A DNA stretch of 19,388 nt, taken from the NCBI RefSeq assembly GCF_000716875.1, contig NZ_JNWQ01000108.1, positions 1 to 19,388 on the forward strand, written 5' to 3'. Numbering within the stretch: the stretch's first letter is position 1; every line of letters starts with the position of its first letter. A program made the position numbers and the translations under genes. The notes under the pieces are model-generated. The model did no database searches. It worked only from the letters and a program-made list of their open reading frames with translations, and was not told where the DNA came from. This document shows positions 8,623 through 16,292 of this stretch, piece after piece. The DNA is from Streptomyces novaecaesareae. GTDB taxonomy: Bacteria > Actinomycetota > Actinomycetes > Streptomycetales > Streptomycetaceae.

Positions 8623-9591
8623 ATGATGTCTGGTTCAATCGAGTTCGGGCTGTACGAGATCCTGGACGAGCGGTTCCGCCGCTGCGCCAACGGCGACACC
8701 CGGCTGGAGAAGCTGTACGGCGACTGCCGCTGGGCCGAGGGCCCGCTCTACCTGCCCGCGTGGCGACAGGTGATCTGGAGCGACATCCCCAACGACCGCC
8801 TGCTGCGCTGGGACGAGGCCACCGGCACGGTCGGCGTCTTCCGCGCCCCGGCGGGGCACCCCAACGGCAACACCCTCGACCGCGAGGGCCGGCTGATCAG
8901 CTGCGAGCAGGGCAACCGCCGGGTCACCCGCACCGAGCACGACGGCCGGATCACCGTCCTCGCCGACCGCTACCGGGGCAAGCGGCTCAACTCGCCCAAC
9001 GACGCCGTCGTCCGCTCGGACGGCGCGATCTGGTTCTCCGACCCGGACTTCGGCATCACCACCGACTACGAGGGCCACCGCGCCGAATCCGAGATCGGGG
9101 CCCGCAACGTCTACCGGATCGACCCGCACGGCGGGGAGGTCCGGCTCGCCGCCGACGGCTTCGAGGGGCCCAACGGGCTGGTCCTCTCGCTGGACGAGCG
9201 GCAGCTCTACGTGAACGACAGCCGGGCCGGGCACATCCGGGTCTTCGACATCGGCGAGGACGGCGCCCTCGGCGGCGACCGCGTCTTCGTGAAGGGCGAC
9301 GGCTGCCGCTTCGACAACATCCGCTTCGACCTCGACGGCCGGCTCTGGGCGGCGGCCTTCGGCGACGGCGTCCACTGCTACGCCCCCGACGGCACCCTCA
9401 TCGGCCGTATCCTCGTTCCCGAACCCGTCTCGAACATCACCTTCGGCGGCCCGAAGAACAATCGCCTGTTCATCACCGCCACCACCTCGCTGTACTCGCT
9501 GGTGACGACGATGACGGGCCCGCACCGCGTCGCCCAGCCCGTAGCCCTGCCCGCCGTCCAGCCCGCAGCCCAGACCGAGGAGTCGGAATGA
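8623..9591 (+). CDS. SMP-30/gluconolactonase-family lactone hydrolase
   Basis: This 322-residue six-bladed beta-propeller hydrolase of the SMP-30/gluconolactonase/LRE family opens sugar lactones using one divalent metal. The residues matching the known metal ligands are visible: Glu39 (WAEGP), Asn184 (EGPNG) and Asp199 (YVNDS). Asn126 (NSPND) matches the substrate-side Asn. Other hallmarks are GHPNGNTLD, DGAIWFSDPDFG and FDNIRFDLDGRLW. There is no signal peptide, so it is cytoplasmic. Two adjacent ATGs (8623, 8626) could start it; the second has better spacing from GGGTG. The last 25 residues are a low-complexity A/P/Q tail. Its stop overlaps the nadE start (ATGA), so the two are translated together. 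The real lactone is not deducible. Confidence 0.88.
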   Translation: MMSGSIEFGLYEILDERFRRCANGDTRLEKLYGDCRWAEGPLYLPAWRQVIWSDIPNDRLLRWDEATGTVGVFRAPAGHPNGNTLDREGRLISCEQGNRRVTRTEHDGRITVLADRYRGKRLNSPNDAVVRSDGAIWFSDPDFGITTDYEGHRAESEIGARNVYRIDPHGGEVRLAADGFEGPNGLVLSLDERQLYVNDSRAGHIRVFDIGEDGALGGDRVFVKGDGCRFDNIRFDLDGRLWAAAFGDGVHCYAPDGTLIGRILVPEPVSNITFGGPKNNRLFITATTSLYSLVTTMTGPHRVAQPVALPAVQPAAQTEESE

Positions 9592-10427
9592 CCGAACCCC
9601 TGACCGCCGACCTCCAGCGGAAGATCGCCCGCGCCCTCGGGGTCGCGCCCGTCCCGGACCCGCTGCGGGAGGCCGAGCGGCGCGCCGCGTTCCTGGCCGA
9701 GCAGGTCCGTGCCGCAGGCGCCCGCACGCTGGTGCTCGGGATCAGCGGCGGCGTGGACTCCACCACCGCCGGGCGGCTCTGCCGGCTCGCCGTGGACCGG
9801 CTGCGCGCCGACGGCTACCAGGCGGCCTTCTGCGCGATGCGGCTGCCGTACGGGGTGCAGGCGGACGAGGACGACGCCCAGCGGGCCGTCGCCTTCATCG
9901 AGGCCGACGAACTGCTGACCGTCGACGTCAAGCCCGCGACCGACGCCGCGCTGGACGCCCTGCTGGCAGCCGGGCTGACCTTCACCGACCGCGCCCACGA
10001 GGACTTCGTCCGCGGCAACGTCAAGGCCCGCCAGCGGATGGTGGTCCAGTACGCGGCGGCGGGCGCCAGCGGCGGCCTGGTCGTCGGCACCGACCACGCG
10101 GCGGAGGCGGCCGTCGGCTTCTTCACCAAGCACGGCGACGGCGCGGCCGACGTGATGCCACTGGCCGGACTGACGAAGCGTCAGGTACGTGCCCTCGCCG
10201 AAGCCTTGGGTGCGCCGGCTGAGCTGGTCAAGAAGACCCCGACCGCCGACCTGGAGAACCTCGCCCCCGGCCGCCCCGACGAGGAGGCCCTCGGCGTCAC
10301 CTACGACGCCCTGGACGACTTCCTGGAAGGCCGACCGGTCGACGAGGACACCTTCACCACCGTCCTCGGCCACTACCGCCGCACCGAGCACAAGCGCGCC
10401 CTGCCGGCCACCCCGGGCCGCGCATGA
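9588..10427 (+). CDS. nadE: Ammonia-dependent NAD+ synthetase
   Basis: This 279-residue enzyme adenylates deamido-NAD (nicotinate adenine dinucleotide) with ATP and amidates it with ammonia, the last step of NAD synthesis. The ATP-pyrophosphatase loop SGGVDST is at residues 53-59. Further family marks are FCAMRLPYGVQADEDDAQ, the helix FVRGNVKARQRM, VGTDHAAEAAVGFFTKHGDG, and the C-terminal KTPTADLENLAPGRPDEEALG. There is no N-terminal nitrilase (glutaminase) domain, so it relies on free ammonia like E. coli NadE, whose length it matches. Its ATG overlaps the lactonase stop (9588-9591), and its own stop overlaps the start of the ADP-ribosylglycohydrolase remnant (10424-10427). This makes a tight three-gene run opposite the Lrp regulator. 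Many actinomycetes also have a large glutamine-dependent NadE. Confidence 0.95.
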   Translation: MTEPLTADLQRKIARALGVAPVPDPLREAERRAAFLAEQVRAAGARTLVLGISGGVDSTTAGRLCRLAVDRLRADGYQAAFCAMRLPYGVQADEDDAQRAVAFIEADELLTVDVKPATDAALDALLAAGLTFTDRAHEDFVRGNVKARQRMVVQYAAAGASGGLVVGTDHAAEAAVGFFTKHGDGAADVMPLAGLTKRQVRALAEALGAPAELVKKTPTADLENLAPGRPDEEALGVTYDALDDFLEGRPVDEDTFTTVLGHYRRTEHKRALPATPGRA

Positions 10428-10728
10428 CCCCCCGCTCCGGCCCTGCCGACCGCTCCGGCCGTCCCGACCGCGAGGCCGGAGCCGTCCTCGGCGCGGCGGT
10501 GGGCGACGTCCTCGGCGCCCCCTACGAGTTCGGCCCGGCCGGAGCGTTCTCGGCGGCGACACCGACACCGTCGCCGCCGTCACCGGCGGGCTGGCCGGGG
10601 CCGTCCACGGCCTGGCGGCCGTTCCGGAACGCTGGATCGAGCCCCTGCACCTGACGCTGCCCGGGTTCGGCGGGCGGGAGTTGCGGGTGGCGGAACTGCT
10701 CGACCTGGTCGGGCGGTTGACGGCCTGA
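10424..10728 (+). pseudogene. ADP-ribosylglycohydrolase, internally deleted and frameshifted
   Basis: Intact family members have about 300-350 residues and remove ADP-ribose from proteins or small molecules using two magnesium ions. Here only the two ends survive. The start, ATG 10424, overlaps the nadE stop and reads AGAVLGAAVGDVLGAPYEFG (about residues 18-37), the family N-terminus. Near 10550 the homology jumps to another frame, which reads GGDTDTVAAVTGGLAGAVHG and ends at 10728 with the usual helical C-terminus. Roughly 200 codons of the middle are missing, including the conserved TDDT metal motif. The original frame instead runs into a P/S-rich nonsense tail ending near 10654. An active enzyme is not possible. 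The overlap with nadE suggests it was once the third gene of this operon. Confidence 0.85.
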
Positions 10729-10765
10729 GACGGCAGGGCCCGCACCGCCTCCCGGGGTTACAGGG

Positions 10766-11119
10766 CTACCAGGGGATGGTGATGGTCGGCGGGGCGATCA
10801 GGAAGGCGATGACCAGGACCAGTGGCACAAGCAGGTGACAGAGGAGCCCGCCGAACGCCGCGCAGCGCCAGCGGCGGTGCGGGGTGGAGTGGTTGCCCGC
10901 GATGGCCACGCCGAGCAGGGCGGTGAACCCGACGAAGCCGAGCAGCATCATCGTCTGCACCACCGCGGCGTGATGCTCGTCGGGGGTCTGCTGTCCGGCC
11001 CAGCGCCAGATCCTGGACAGCAGGAAACCGTCGATCAGCGCTGTCAGCCCGGCGAACACCGCGCCGGCCGTGAGGTCCGCCGATTCCGTGCCCCGGCCCT
11101 TGAGCCCCGTCCGCGCCAC
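10766..11119 (-). CDS. Small membrane protein, function unknown
   Basis: I do not recognise a named family. The 117-residue protein has three likely membrane helices: about residues 17-38 (AGAVFAGLTALIDGFLL), 52-75 (VVQTMMLLGFVGFTALLGVAIAG) and 86-110 (FGGLLCHLLVPLVLVIAFLIA). The first 15 residues are charged. Short connecting loops hold QQTPDEHH and GNHSTPHRRW, both with histidines. Start GTG 11119 is the only sensible one; a run of G about 6-10 nt upstream may serve as ribosome site. It is divergent from the dehydrogenase and convergent with the ADP-ribosylglycohydrolase remnant, 37 nt away. Confidence 0.7.
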   Translation of the reverse strand: MARTGLKGRGTESADLTAGAVFAGLTALIDGFLLSRIWRWAGQQTPDEHHAAVVQTMMLLGFVGFTALLGVAIAGNHSTPHRRWRCAAFGGLLCHLLVPLVLVIAFLIAPPTITIPW

Positions 11120-11162
11120 TGATGCCCCATCCCCCCGATGCCGGCCCGCTCACGTGCCTCGC

Positions 11163-11190
11163 TACGGTACCGGGGGGCGGTTCGGAACCG
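11163..11190 (+). promoter_or_regulatory. Candidate promoter and operator of the dehydrogenase gene
   Basis: TACGGT (11163-11168) is a good -10 match and overlaps the palindrome CGGTACCG (11165-11172). A perfect 13-bp inverted repeat, CGGTTC-G-GAACCG (11178-11190), starts 9 nt further on, where transcription would begin. A repressor binding there would block the gene. Confidence 0.4.
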
Positions 11191-11204
11191 AAGGGGGCCG
11201 GGTC

Positions 11205-11234
11205 GCTGACGGACGGACAGCTGACGAACGGACA
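11205..11234 (+). repeat. 15-bp tandem repeat in the dehydrogenase leader
   Basis: GCTGACGGACGGACA (11205-11219) is followed at once by GCTGACGAACGGACA (11220-11234), with one mismatch. It lies in the presumed untranslated leader, 43 nt before the start codon. If an earlier start were used it would encode LTDGQLTNGQ. Confidence 0.7.
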
Positions 11235-11277
11235 GGAGGCCGGCGCGGAGCCGGCCGCGGCGCGAGGGGACGGCGCG

Positions 11278-12072
11278 ATGGGGGACGGCGTGACTGGGGA
11301 TCGCGTGACGGGGGAGCAGCTCGCCGTGGTGTCCGGCGGGGGCACCGGGATCGGCCGGGCGATCGTGGCCCGGCTGGCCGCGGACGGGTACCGGGTGGTG
11401 GTCCTGGGCCGCCGGGCGGCCGTGCTGGAGCAGGCCCGGGAGGAGATCGAGCGGACGGCGGGGCCGGGCCGGATCGTCCCGGTGGCGGCCGACCTGACCG
11501 ACCCGGCGGCGGTCGAGGCGGCGGCGGCCCGGATCGCCGCGCTCGGCCCGGTGGACGTGCTGGTGAACAACGCGGGCGCCATCGTCACCCCGCCCGCCGA
11601 CGACAGCCTGGCCGCCCTGGCCGCGTCCTGGCGGCGGGACCTGGACGGCAACCTGCTCACCGCCGTGCTGCTGACCACCGCTCTGCAGGGCGCGCTGCGC
11701 CGCCCCGGCGGCCGGCTGGTGGTGATCAGCTCGGCGGCGGCCCAGCGCGGCGGCGCGGGCCCGCACTCGGCCGGTTCGTACGCCGCGGCCAAGGCCGCGC
11801 TGCACGGCTGGGCCTTCGGCCTGGCCCGGCAGTTGGGGCCGGACGGGATCACGGTCAACGTGCTCGCGCCCGGCTACGTCGAGGACACCGAGATCTTCGG
11901 CGCCGACTGGAGCGAGGAGTTCCACGCCCGGAAGGTGGCGGACACCCTGGTCGGCCGGGCCGGCACCCCGGCGGACGTGGCCGAGGCGGTCGCGTACATC
12001 GCCTCCCCGGCGGCCGGTTACCTGACCGGCCAGGTGATCGGCCTCAACGGCGGGGCAGTGCTGGGGCGCTGA
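11278..12072 (+). CDS. Short-chain dehydrogenase/reductase (SDR)
   Basis: This 264-residue NAD(P)-dependent oxidoreductase is of the classical SDR type. The cofactor motif SGGGTGIG lies at residues 19-26, NNAG at 97-100, a serine pair at 151-152 (VVISS), and the catalytic YAAAK has Tyr168 and Lys172. PGYVEDTE and the C-terminal YLTGQVIGLNGG are typical of 3-oxoacyl-ACP-reductase-like members. The spacing from Ser152 to Tyr168 is about three residues longer than usual, because of an insert (GAGPHSAGS). ATG 11278 is chosen for GAGGGGA (11264-11270), 7 nt upstream, and because the fold begins shortly after it. The longer reading from 11122 adds a repeat-rich, fold-less tail. No partner reveals the substrate. 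Confidence 0.9.
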   Translation: MGDGVTGDRVTGEQLAVVSGGGTGIGRAIVARLAADGYRVVVLGRRAAVLEQAREEIERTAGPGRIVPVAADLTDPAAVEAAAARIAALGPVDVLVNNAGAIVTPPADDSLAALAASWRRDLDGNLLTAVLLTTALQGALRRPGGRLVVISSAAAQRGGAGPHSAGSYAAAKAALHGWAFGLARQLGPDGITVNVLAPGYVEDTEIFGADWSEEFHARKVADTLVGRAGTPADVAEAVAYIASPAAGYLTGQVIGLNGGAVLGR

Positions 12073-12098
12073 GGCACCGGGGTGCCGGGGCGCTGAGG
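12063..12098 (+). repeat. Duplicated stop-codon region of the dehydrogenase gene
   Basis: GGGGCGCTGAGG occurs at 12063-12074 (containing the real TGA stop) and again at 12087-12098, 24 nt later. Between them, GGCACC and GGTGCC (12073-12086) form a small inverted repeat. It may act as a weak terminator. Confidence 0.55.
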
Positions 12099-12171
12099 TG
12101 CCTGGGCGGCGTCGAGGCGTTGATCGGTCGTCTGCCGGATGTCCGTACGGTGAGGTCCGAGCACGAACCGA

Positions 12172-13560
12172 GTGGTTCAAGACCCTACCGAGGAGCCTCC
12201 GCTGTCCAGGATCATCACCACCGCCGTGCCCGCGCACGGCCACACCGGCCCGCTGCTGGCCGTCTGCGCCGACCTCGCCGCCCGCGGGCACGAGGTGGTG
12301 TTCCTCGGCGGCTCGCGGTTCGCCGGCGCGGCCGAGCGGGCGGGGGTGCGGTTCGTCGCGCTGCCCGCCGAGGCGGACTTCGACGACCGCGACCTCGACG
12401 CGAGCTTCCCGGGGCGGTCGAGCCTGCCGCCCGGCCCTGAGCGGCTCGCCTTCGACGTGCGGCACGTCTTCCTCGACCCGATCCCGGCCCAGTACCGGGC
12501 GCTGCTCACGCTGCTGGCGGACTTTCCGGCGGACGCCGTGATCGCGGACGCCTTCCTGCAGGGCGCACTGCCGCTGGCGCTGAGCCGGCCGCGGTCGCAG
12601 CGCCCGGCGCTGATCAGCATCGGGGTCACCCCGGCGATGCTGCCCAGCGTGGACACCGCGCCGTTCGGGCCGGGGCTGCCGCCGCTGCCCGGGGAGGAGG
12701 GCCGGGCGCGCAACCGGGCGTTGCAGGAGGAGGCGGACCGGCGCGCCGAGCCGCTGCGGCGGTACACCGAGAAGGTCTACGCCGAGCTGGGCGTCGAGGC
12801 GCCGCGGGGGCCGCGCGGGCTCGCCGCCGTGACGGTGCCGGACCACTTCCTGCAGCTGACCGTTCCGGGCTTCGAGTACCCGCGCAGCGACGCGCCGGCC
12901 GGGTTCCGGCTGATCGGCGCGCTGCCGGGCGCCGCCGGGAACGGGCAGCCGCTGCCGTCCTGGTGGGACGAGGTGACCGGCGGGCGGCCGGTCGTGGTGG
13001 TGACCCAGGGGACGCTCGCCAACGACGACCTCGGGGAGCTGATCGCCCCGACCGTCACCGCCCTGGCGGAGCGGGAGGTCCTGGTGGTCGCCGCGACCGG
13101 CCGCCCGGACGGCCCGCAGGCGCTGGCCGGGCTGCTCGGCGGCAGCCTGCCGGGGAACGTGCGCGCCGTCGACTACGTCCCGTTCGAGCGGCTGCTGCCG
13201 CACACCGACGTGCTGGTCAGCAACGGCGGCTACGGCGGCGTGCAGACCGCGCTGCGGTACGGGGTGCCGCTGGTGGTGGCCGGGGCGAGCGAGGACAAGC
13301 CGGAGGTGGCGGCCCGGGTGCAGTGGTCCGGCGTGGGGCTGGACCTGCGGACGGGCCGTCCGGCACCGGAGGAGGTCGGCGCCGCCGTCGACCGGGTGCT
13401 CGGCGAGGGTCGGTTCCGCGAGCGGGCCCGCGCGCTGGGCGCGGAGCTCGCGGAGTACCGGCCGTTCGACACGATCGCCGAGCTGGTGGAGTCCGAGGCG
13501 GCCGCGGGGTCTGAGGCGTCGGCGGCGGGGGTGGAGTCGGCGGCGCCGGTCGGGCGCTGA
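12172..13560 (+). CDS. GT1-family (MGT/YjiC-like) glycosyltransferase
   Basis: This 462-residue protein should transfer a sugar from a nucleotide donor to a small molecule. The N-terminal acceptor half starts RIITTAVPAHGHTGPLLAVC and includes SVDTAPFGPGLPPLPG. The C-terminal donor half has VTQGTLAN and VDYVPFERLLPHTDVLVSNGGYGG, followed by GVPLVVAGASEDKPEVAARV. In place of the usual HxGxGT the donor motif is SNGGYGG (350-356), with Asn351 where His is usual, a known variant of this branch. The start is uncertain. GTG 12172 has no ribosome site, whereas GAGGAG (12190-12195) sits 6 nt before an in-frame CTG at 12202, right where homology begins. The last 25 residues are an A/E/S/G repeat. It is not similar enough to the gene at 188 to be a recent duplicate. 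Confidence 0.87.
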   Translation: MVQDPTEEPPLSRIITTAVPAHGHTGPLLAVCADLAARGHEVVFLGGSRFAGAAERAGVRFVALPAEADFDDRDLDASFPGRSSLPPGPERLAFDVRHVFLDPIPAQYRALLTLLADFPADAVIADAFLQGALPLALSRPRSQRPALISIGVTPAMLPSVDTAPFGPGLPPLPGEEGRARNRALQEEADRRAEPLRRYTEKVYAELGVEAPRGPRGLAAVTVPDHFLQLTVPGFEYPRSDAPAGFRLIGALPGAAGNGQPLPSWWDEVTGGRPVVVVTQGTLANDDLGELIAPTVTALAEREVLVVAATGRPDGPQALAGLLGGSLPGNVRAVDYVPFERLLPHTDVLVSNGGYGGVQTALRYGVPLVVAGASEDKPEVAARVQWSGVGLDLRTGRPAPEEVGAAVDRVLGEGRFRERARALGAELAEYRPFDTIAELVESEAAAGSEASAAGVESAAPVGR

Positions 13561-13580
13561 ACGGGAGCCCCGCCAACAAA

Positions 13581-13612
13581 CGTCCCGCCGACGGACGGCC
13601 GTCGGCGGGACG
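13581..13612. terminator. Strong bidirectional terminator
   Basis: CGTCCCGCCGACGG (13581-13594) and CCGTCGGCGGGACG (13599-13612) form a perfect 14-bp stem with a 4-nt ACGG loop. It lies in the 57-bp gap between two convergent genes (stops at 13560 and 13618) and can serve both. Confidence 0.85.
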
Positions 13613-13617
13613 GTCCG

Positions 13618-14343
13618 TCAGTCGTCGTCGGCGTCGGCCTCGGGCGTCGGCGAACTGCCGGAGCGGATGCCGAGCTTGACCTCGGCCGTCGTCCAGTCGG
13701 TGGCGATCGCCTGCTGGGCCGCGACCAGCGTGACCTGGCCCTTGCAGATCGCGGTGTGCAGGTGCGTCTCCACCGAGTCCTTGGGGTTGTTCGGGCCCTT
13801 GCCCGAGACGTGGCCGGGGGAGGGCGGCTGGATCCAGAGGTTGCGGGCGTCGTTGGGGTCGCCGCCGAGTTGCAGGCTGATCAGGTGGTCGTACTCGGCG
13901 TCGCCCATCGGGCCGGTGTAGCCGTAGGACTTGGCGTTCTCGGCCTTCTCCTTGCCGGTGAGGTTCGCCGGCGGGCGGATGCCCGAGGTGTAGCCGCCCT
14001 GCTTGCAGATGGTGTCCTTGAGGTTGTCCTGGCTGACGGCCGGACTTATCGCCCCCGGGGTGCAGTTCGGGTCGGGCAGCGGCTGCTTGTCCGCGGTGTA
14101 GCGGTAGTGGCAGCTGCCCGGCGCGGGCTGCGGCTGGACGTCGTACGAGCTCTTCGGGCCGGGCCCGGTCACGATCGCGGCCGGGGCGGGCTGGGCGGGC
14201 TGGGCGGCGTCACCCCCCGCCGCCGGGGCGGAGCTGTGGCCGGCCCCCTTGGCGGTGTGGCCACCGCCGGACGAGCAGCCTGCGGCTGCGGCGAGCAGGA
14301 CGGCCGCGGCCACGGCCAGGGCGCGGCGGGCGGGTGCCGGCAC
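13618..14343 (-). CDS. Lipoprotein with an HNH-like (beta-beta-alpha metal) motif
   Basis: This is a 241-residue exported lipoprotein. The signal peptide (PAPARRALAVAAAVLLAAAAGC) ends with Cys23 as the lipid site, followed by a G/A/P/Q-rich linker to about residue 55. The body contains PDPNCTPGAISPAV, conserved cysteines (CHYRYT, NCTPG, ICKQGG, AICKG) and EYDHLISLQLGGDPNDARNLW, with Asp152-His153. A D-H pair, then GG, then N-L-W resembles the beta-beta-alpha metal motif of HNH-like endonucleases, so a surface nuclease is possible. GTG 14343 is preferred over ATG 14355 because GGAGGA lies 5 nt before it; the ATG overlaps that ribosome site. A minus-strand TAGTGT box inside GACAC/GTGTC (14407-14420) may be its promoter. 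Confidence 0.8.
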   Translation of the reverse strand: MPAPARRALAVAAAVLLAAAAGCSSGGGHTAKGAGHSSAPAAGGDAAQPAQPAPAAIVTGPGPKSSYDVQPQPAPGSCHYRYTADKQPLPDPNCTPGAISPAVSQDNLKDTICKQGGYTSGIRPPANLTGKEKAENAKSYGYTGPMGDAEYDHLISLQLGGDPNDARNLWIQPPSPGHVSGKGPNNPKDSVETHLHTAICKGQVTLVAAQQAIATDWTTAEVKLGIRSGSSPTPEADADDD

Positions 14344-14406
14344 GGGTTCCTCCATCTGGGTGTGCGTGAGCGGCGGTCACCGGGCGTGCCGGGGACCGCG
14401 CCAGCG

Positions 14407-14420
14407 GACACTACCGTGTC
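14407..14420 (-). promoter_or_regulatory. Possible -10 box inside an inverted repeat, lipoprotein promoter
   Basis: GACAC (14407-14411) and GTGTC (14416-14420) flank TACC. Read on the minus strand, TAGTGT (14413-14408) fits the -10 pattern, 64 nt before the lipoprotein GTG. No -35 match is clear. Confidence 0.3.
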
Positions 14421-14467
14421 GGTGGGGCCGAATGGGTGACGGCACGTCCGGGCGGGGGAAGCCTTTA

Positions 14468-14497
14468 CCAGGCGCGCGGAACCGTTTCCGCACCTGG
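14468..14497 (-). terminator. Terminator of the DUF885 gene
   Basis: CCAGG (14468-14472) pairs with CCTGG (14493-14497), and the inner arms GCGGAA (14476-14481) pair with TTCCGC (14486-14491), giving an 11-bp bulged hairpin 30 nt after the DUF885 stop. On the minus strand it is followed by TAAAGG. Confidence 0.6.
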
Positions 14498-14526
14498 CTG
14501 GCTCCTGCCGCCGGACGGACCGACCG

Positions 14527-16200
14527 CTACTGCGCCGCGATCCAGTCCGCGACCAGCTCGTCCAACACCCCCAGCGGCAGGCTGCCGTGCCCGATCAGCT
14601 GGTGGTGGAACTCCCGGACGTCGAAGCGGGCGCCGAGCGCGGCCTGCGCCCGCTCGCGGTGCCGGACGAGCTCACGACGGCCGATCAGATAGGCGGTGGC
14701 CTGGCCCGGCCAGGCGATGTAGCGGTCGATCTCGTTGCGGACGTTGGCCTCCGGGGTGGCGGTGTTGTCCCGCATGAAGGCCATCGCCCGCTCCCGGGAC
14801 CAGCCGTAGTGGTGCAGACCGGTGTCCACCACCAGCCGCACCGCCCGCAGCGCGTCCAGCGAGAGCATGCCGAAGCGGGAGAGGTCGGAGCTGTACAGCC
14901 CCATCTCGTCCGCGAGCCGTTCGGTGTACAGGCCCCAGCCCTCGACGTGGGCGGTCAGCTGGCCGCTCGGCTTTTGCCGGAACTGCGGCAGGTGACGCAG
15001 GGTCTGTGCGACGGCGATCTGCAGGTGGTGGCCTGGCACGCTCTCGTGGAAGGCGATCGCCTCGTACTCGTAGCTGAACCGGGTCTCCGGGCGCAGCGTG
15101 TTGATCCAGTGGGTGCCGGGCAGCCCGCCCGGGCCCGGCGGCTGGTAGTAGGCGAGCGGTGCGGTCTCCGCCTCGATCGGATCGATCTCCTTGGTCACGC
15201 AGTCGGCGATCGGGTACGGGCGGAACCAGTCCGCGGCGGCACCACGGGCCCGCTCCAGGGCGCCGTCCACCAGGGCGACGATCTCGGCGGCGGCGGTGAA
15301 GCGCAGCGAGCGGTCCTCGCGCAGCGCGGTCAGCACGCCCGCGGGGTCGGTGATGCCGAGCACCTTGCCGCCCAGTTCGGCGAACTCCTCGCGCAGCGCC
15401 GCGACCGCCTCCAGACCGATCCGGTGGACCTCCTCCGGGGCGAGCCCGGGCCGGGTGAACCGGGCGACGGCGTCGGCGTAGCCCTCGACCCCGCCCGGCA
15501 GGTGGCAGGCCCCGGCCCGGTCGTCGGGGCGGGCGCCCGGCGCCAACTGCTGGGCGAGCCCCGCCCGGTAGCGGGCCAGCGCCGGACGGACGGCGTCGCG
15601 CAGGATCGCCCGGGCGCGCTCGTGCTCCGGGCGGCCCCGCAGCGGGCGCAGCAGCGTGTCCTCGTCCGGGACGGTGGCGAGGTGGGCGTCCAGCTGGGTG
15701 ACGGCGGCGTCGACCCCGCTGCGCAGCGGGTGGCGGCCCTCGGCGGCGGCGTCCACGGCGAGGCGCAGCGCGGCGTCGAAGTAGCCGGGCAGGGCGGCGA
15801 GTCGTTCCAGGTAGGCGTCGGCGCCCTCGTGGTCGACGGGGGCCATCGTGAGCGAGGTGATGGCTTCGTTGTGCTTGGCGACGATGCTCGCCGAGATCGC
15901 GAACTCGTCCAGCCCGTGGGCGATCCGGCCGATCCCGTTGTCGATCAGCCGGGCCAGGACCCGGTGGGTGGTCCGGTCCTCGCCGTTCAGCCCGTCCAGG
16001 GGGATCGCGGTGAGCCGGGCAGCGAAGCCCTCCAGCGCCGCGCGGTGGTGCTGCGCGGCGGCGCGGGAAGGGTCGGGCAGCAGGTGCGCGTAGCCCTCGA
16101 CGCCGCTGAGCGTCGCGTCGAACGGGTTGTGGGTGTTCTCGGCGTCGAAGTACTCGTCCGCGAGTGCGGAGAGTTCGGTGTGCTGCGGCTGCTCGATCAC
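14527..16200 (-). CDS. DUF885 family putative zinc metallohydrolase
   Basis: This 557-residue protein of the DUF885 family is thought to be a gluzincin-like, M32-related metallo-carboxypeptidase or hydrolase. The zinc site is visible as H385-E-S-V-P-G-H391-H392, with Glu420 in HVEGWGLYTERL as the likely further ligand. The typical C-terminal block (YGWSRERAMAFMRDN, then NEIDRYIAWPGQATAYLIGR) is complete. It is almost entirely helical, without a signal peptide or membrane segment, so cytoplasmic. Start GTG 16200 follows AGGGGGA about 3 nt upstream and homology begins within ten residues. A strong promoter lies at 16263-16292 and a terminator at 14468-14497, so it is probably monocistronic. The substrate is unknown; some homologues are annotated as peptidases without direct proof known to me. 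Confidence 0.9.
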   Translation of the reverse strand: MIEQPQHTELSALADEYFDAENTHNPFDATLSGVEGYAHLLPDPSRAAAQHHRAALEGFAARLTAIPLDGLNGEDRTTHRVLARLIDNGIGRIAHGLDEFAISASIVAKHNEAITSLTMAPVDHEGADAYLERLAALPGYFDAALRLAVDAAAEGRHPLRSGVDAAVTQLDAHLATVPDEDTLLRPLRGRPEHERARAILRDAVRPALARYRAGLAQQLAPGARPDDRAGACHLPGGVEGYADAVARFTRPGLAPEEVHRIGLEAVAALREEFAELGGKVLGITDPAGVLTALREDRSLRFTAAAEIVALVDGALERARGAAADWFRPYPIADCVTKEIDPIEAETAPLAYYQPPGPGGLPGTHWINTLRPETRFSYEYEAIAFHESVPGHHLQIAVAQTLRHLPQFRQKPSGQLTAHVEGWGLYTERLADEMGLYSSDLSRFGMLSLDALRAVRLVVDTGLHHYGWSRERAMAFMRDNTATPEANVRNEIDRYIAWPGQATAYLIGRRELVRHRERAQAALGARFDVREFHHQLIGHGSLPLGVLDELVADWIAAQ

Positions 16201-16262
16201 GGGTCCCCCTGCTCCGGTGCTCGGTGCGGTCCGGGGTGCCCTGGGGCGCCCCGATCCCGTCG

Positions 16263-16292
16263 ATTATTCGGAGTGATCGGCGGCGTGGTCAA
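16263..16292 (-). promoter_or_regulatory. Strong vegetative-type promoter of the DUF885 gene
   Basis: On the minus strand TTGACC (16292-16287) and AATAAT (16268-16263) are separated by 18 nt, close to the sigma-70/HrdB consensus and the clearest promoter in the window. The DUF885 GTG lies 62 nt downstream. One arm of a 13-bp inverted repeat fills most of the spacer. Confidence 0.75.
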
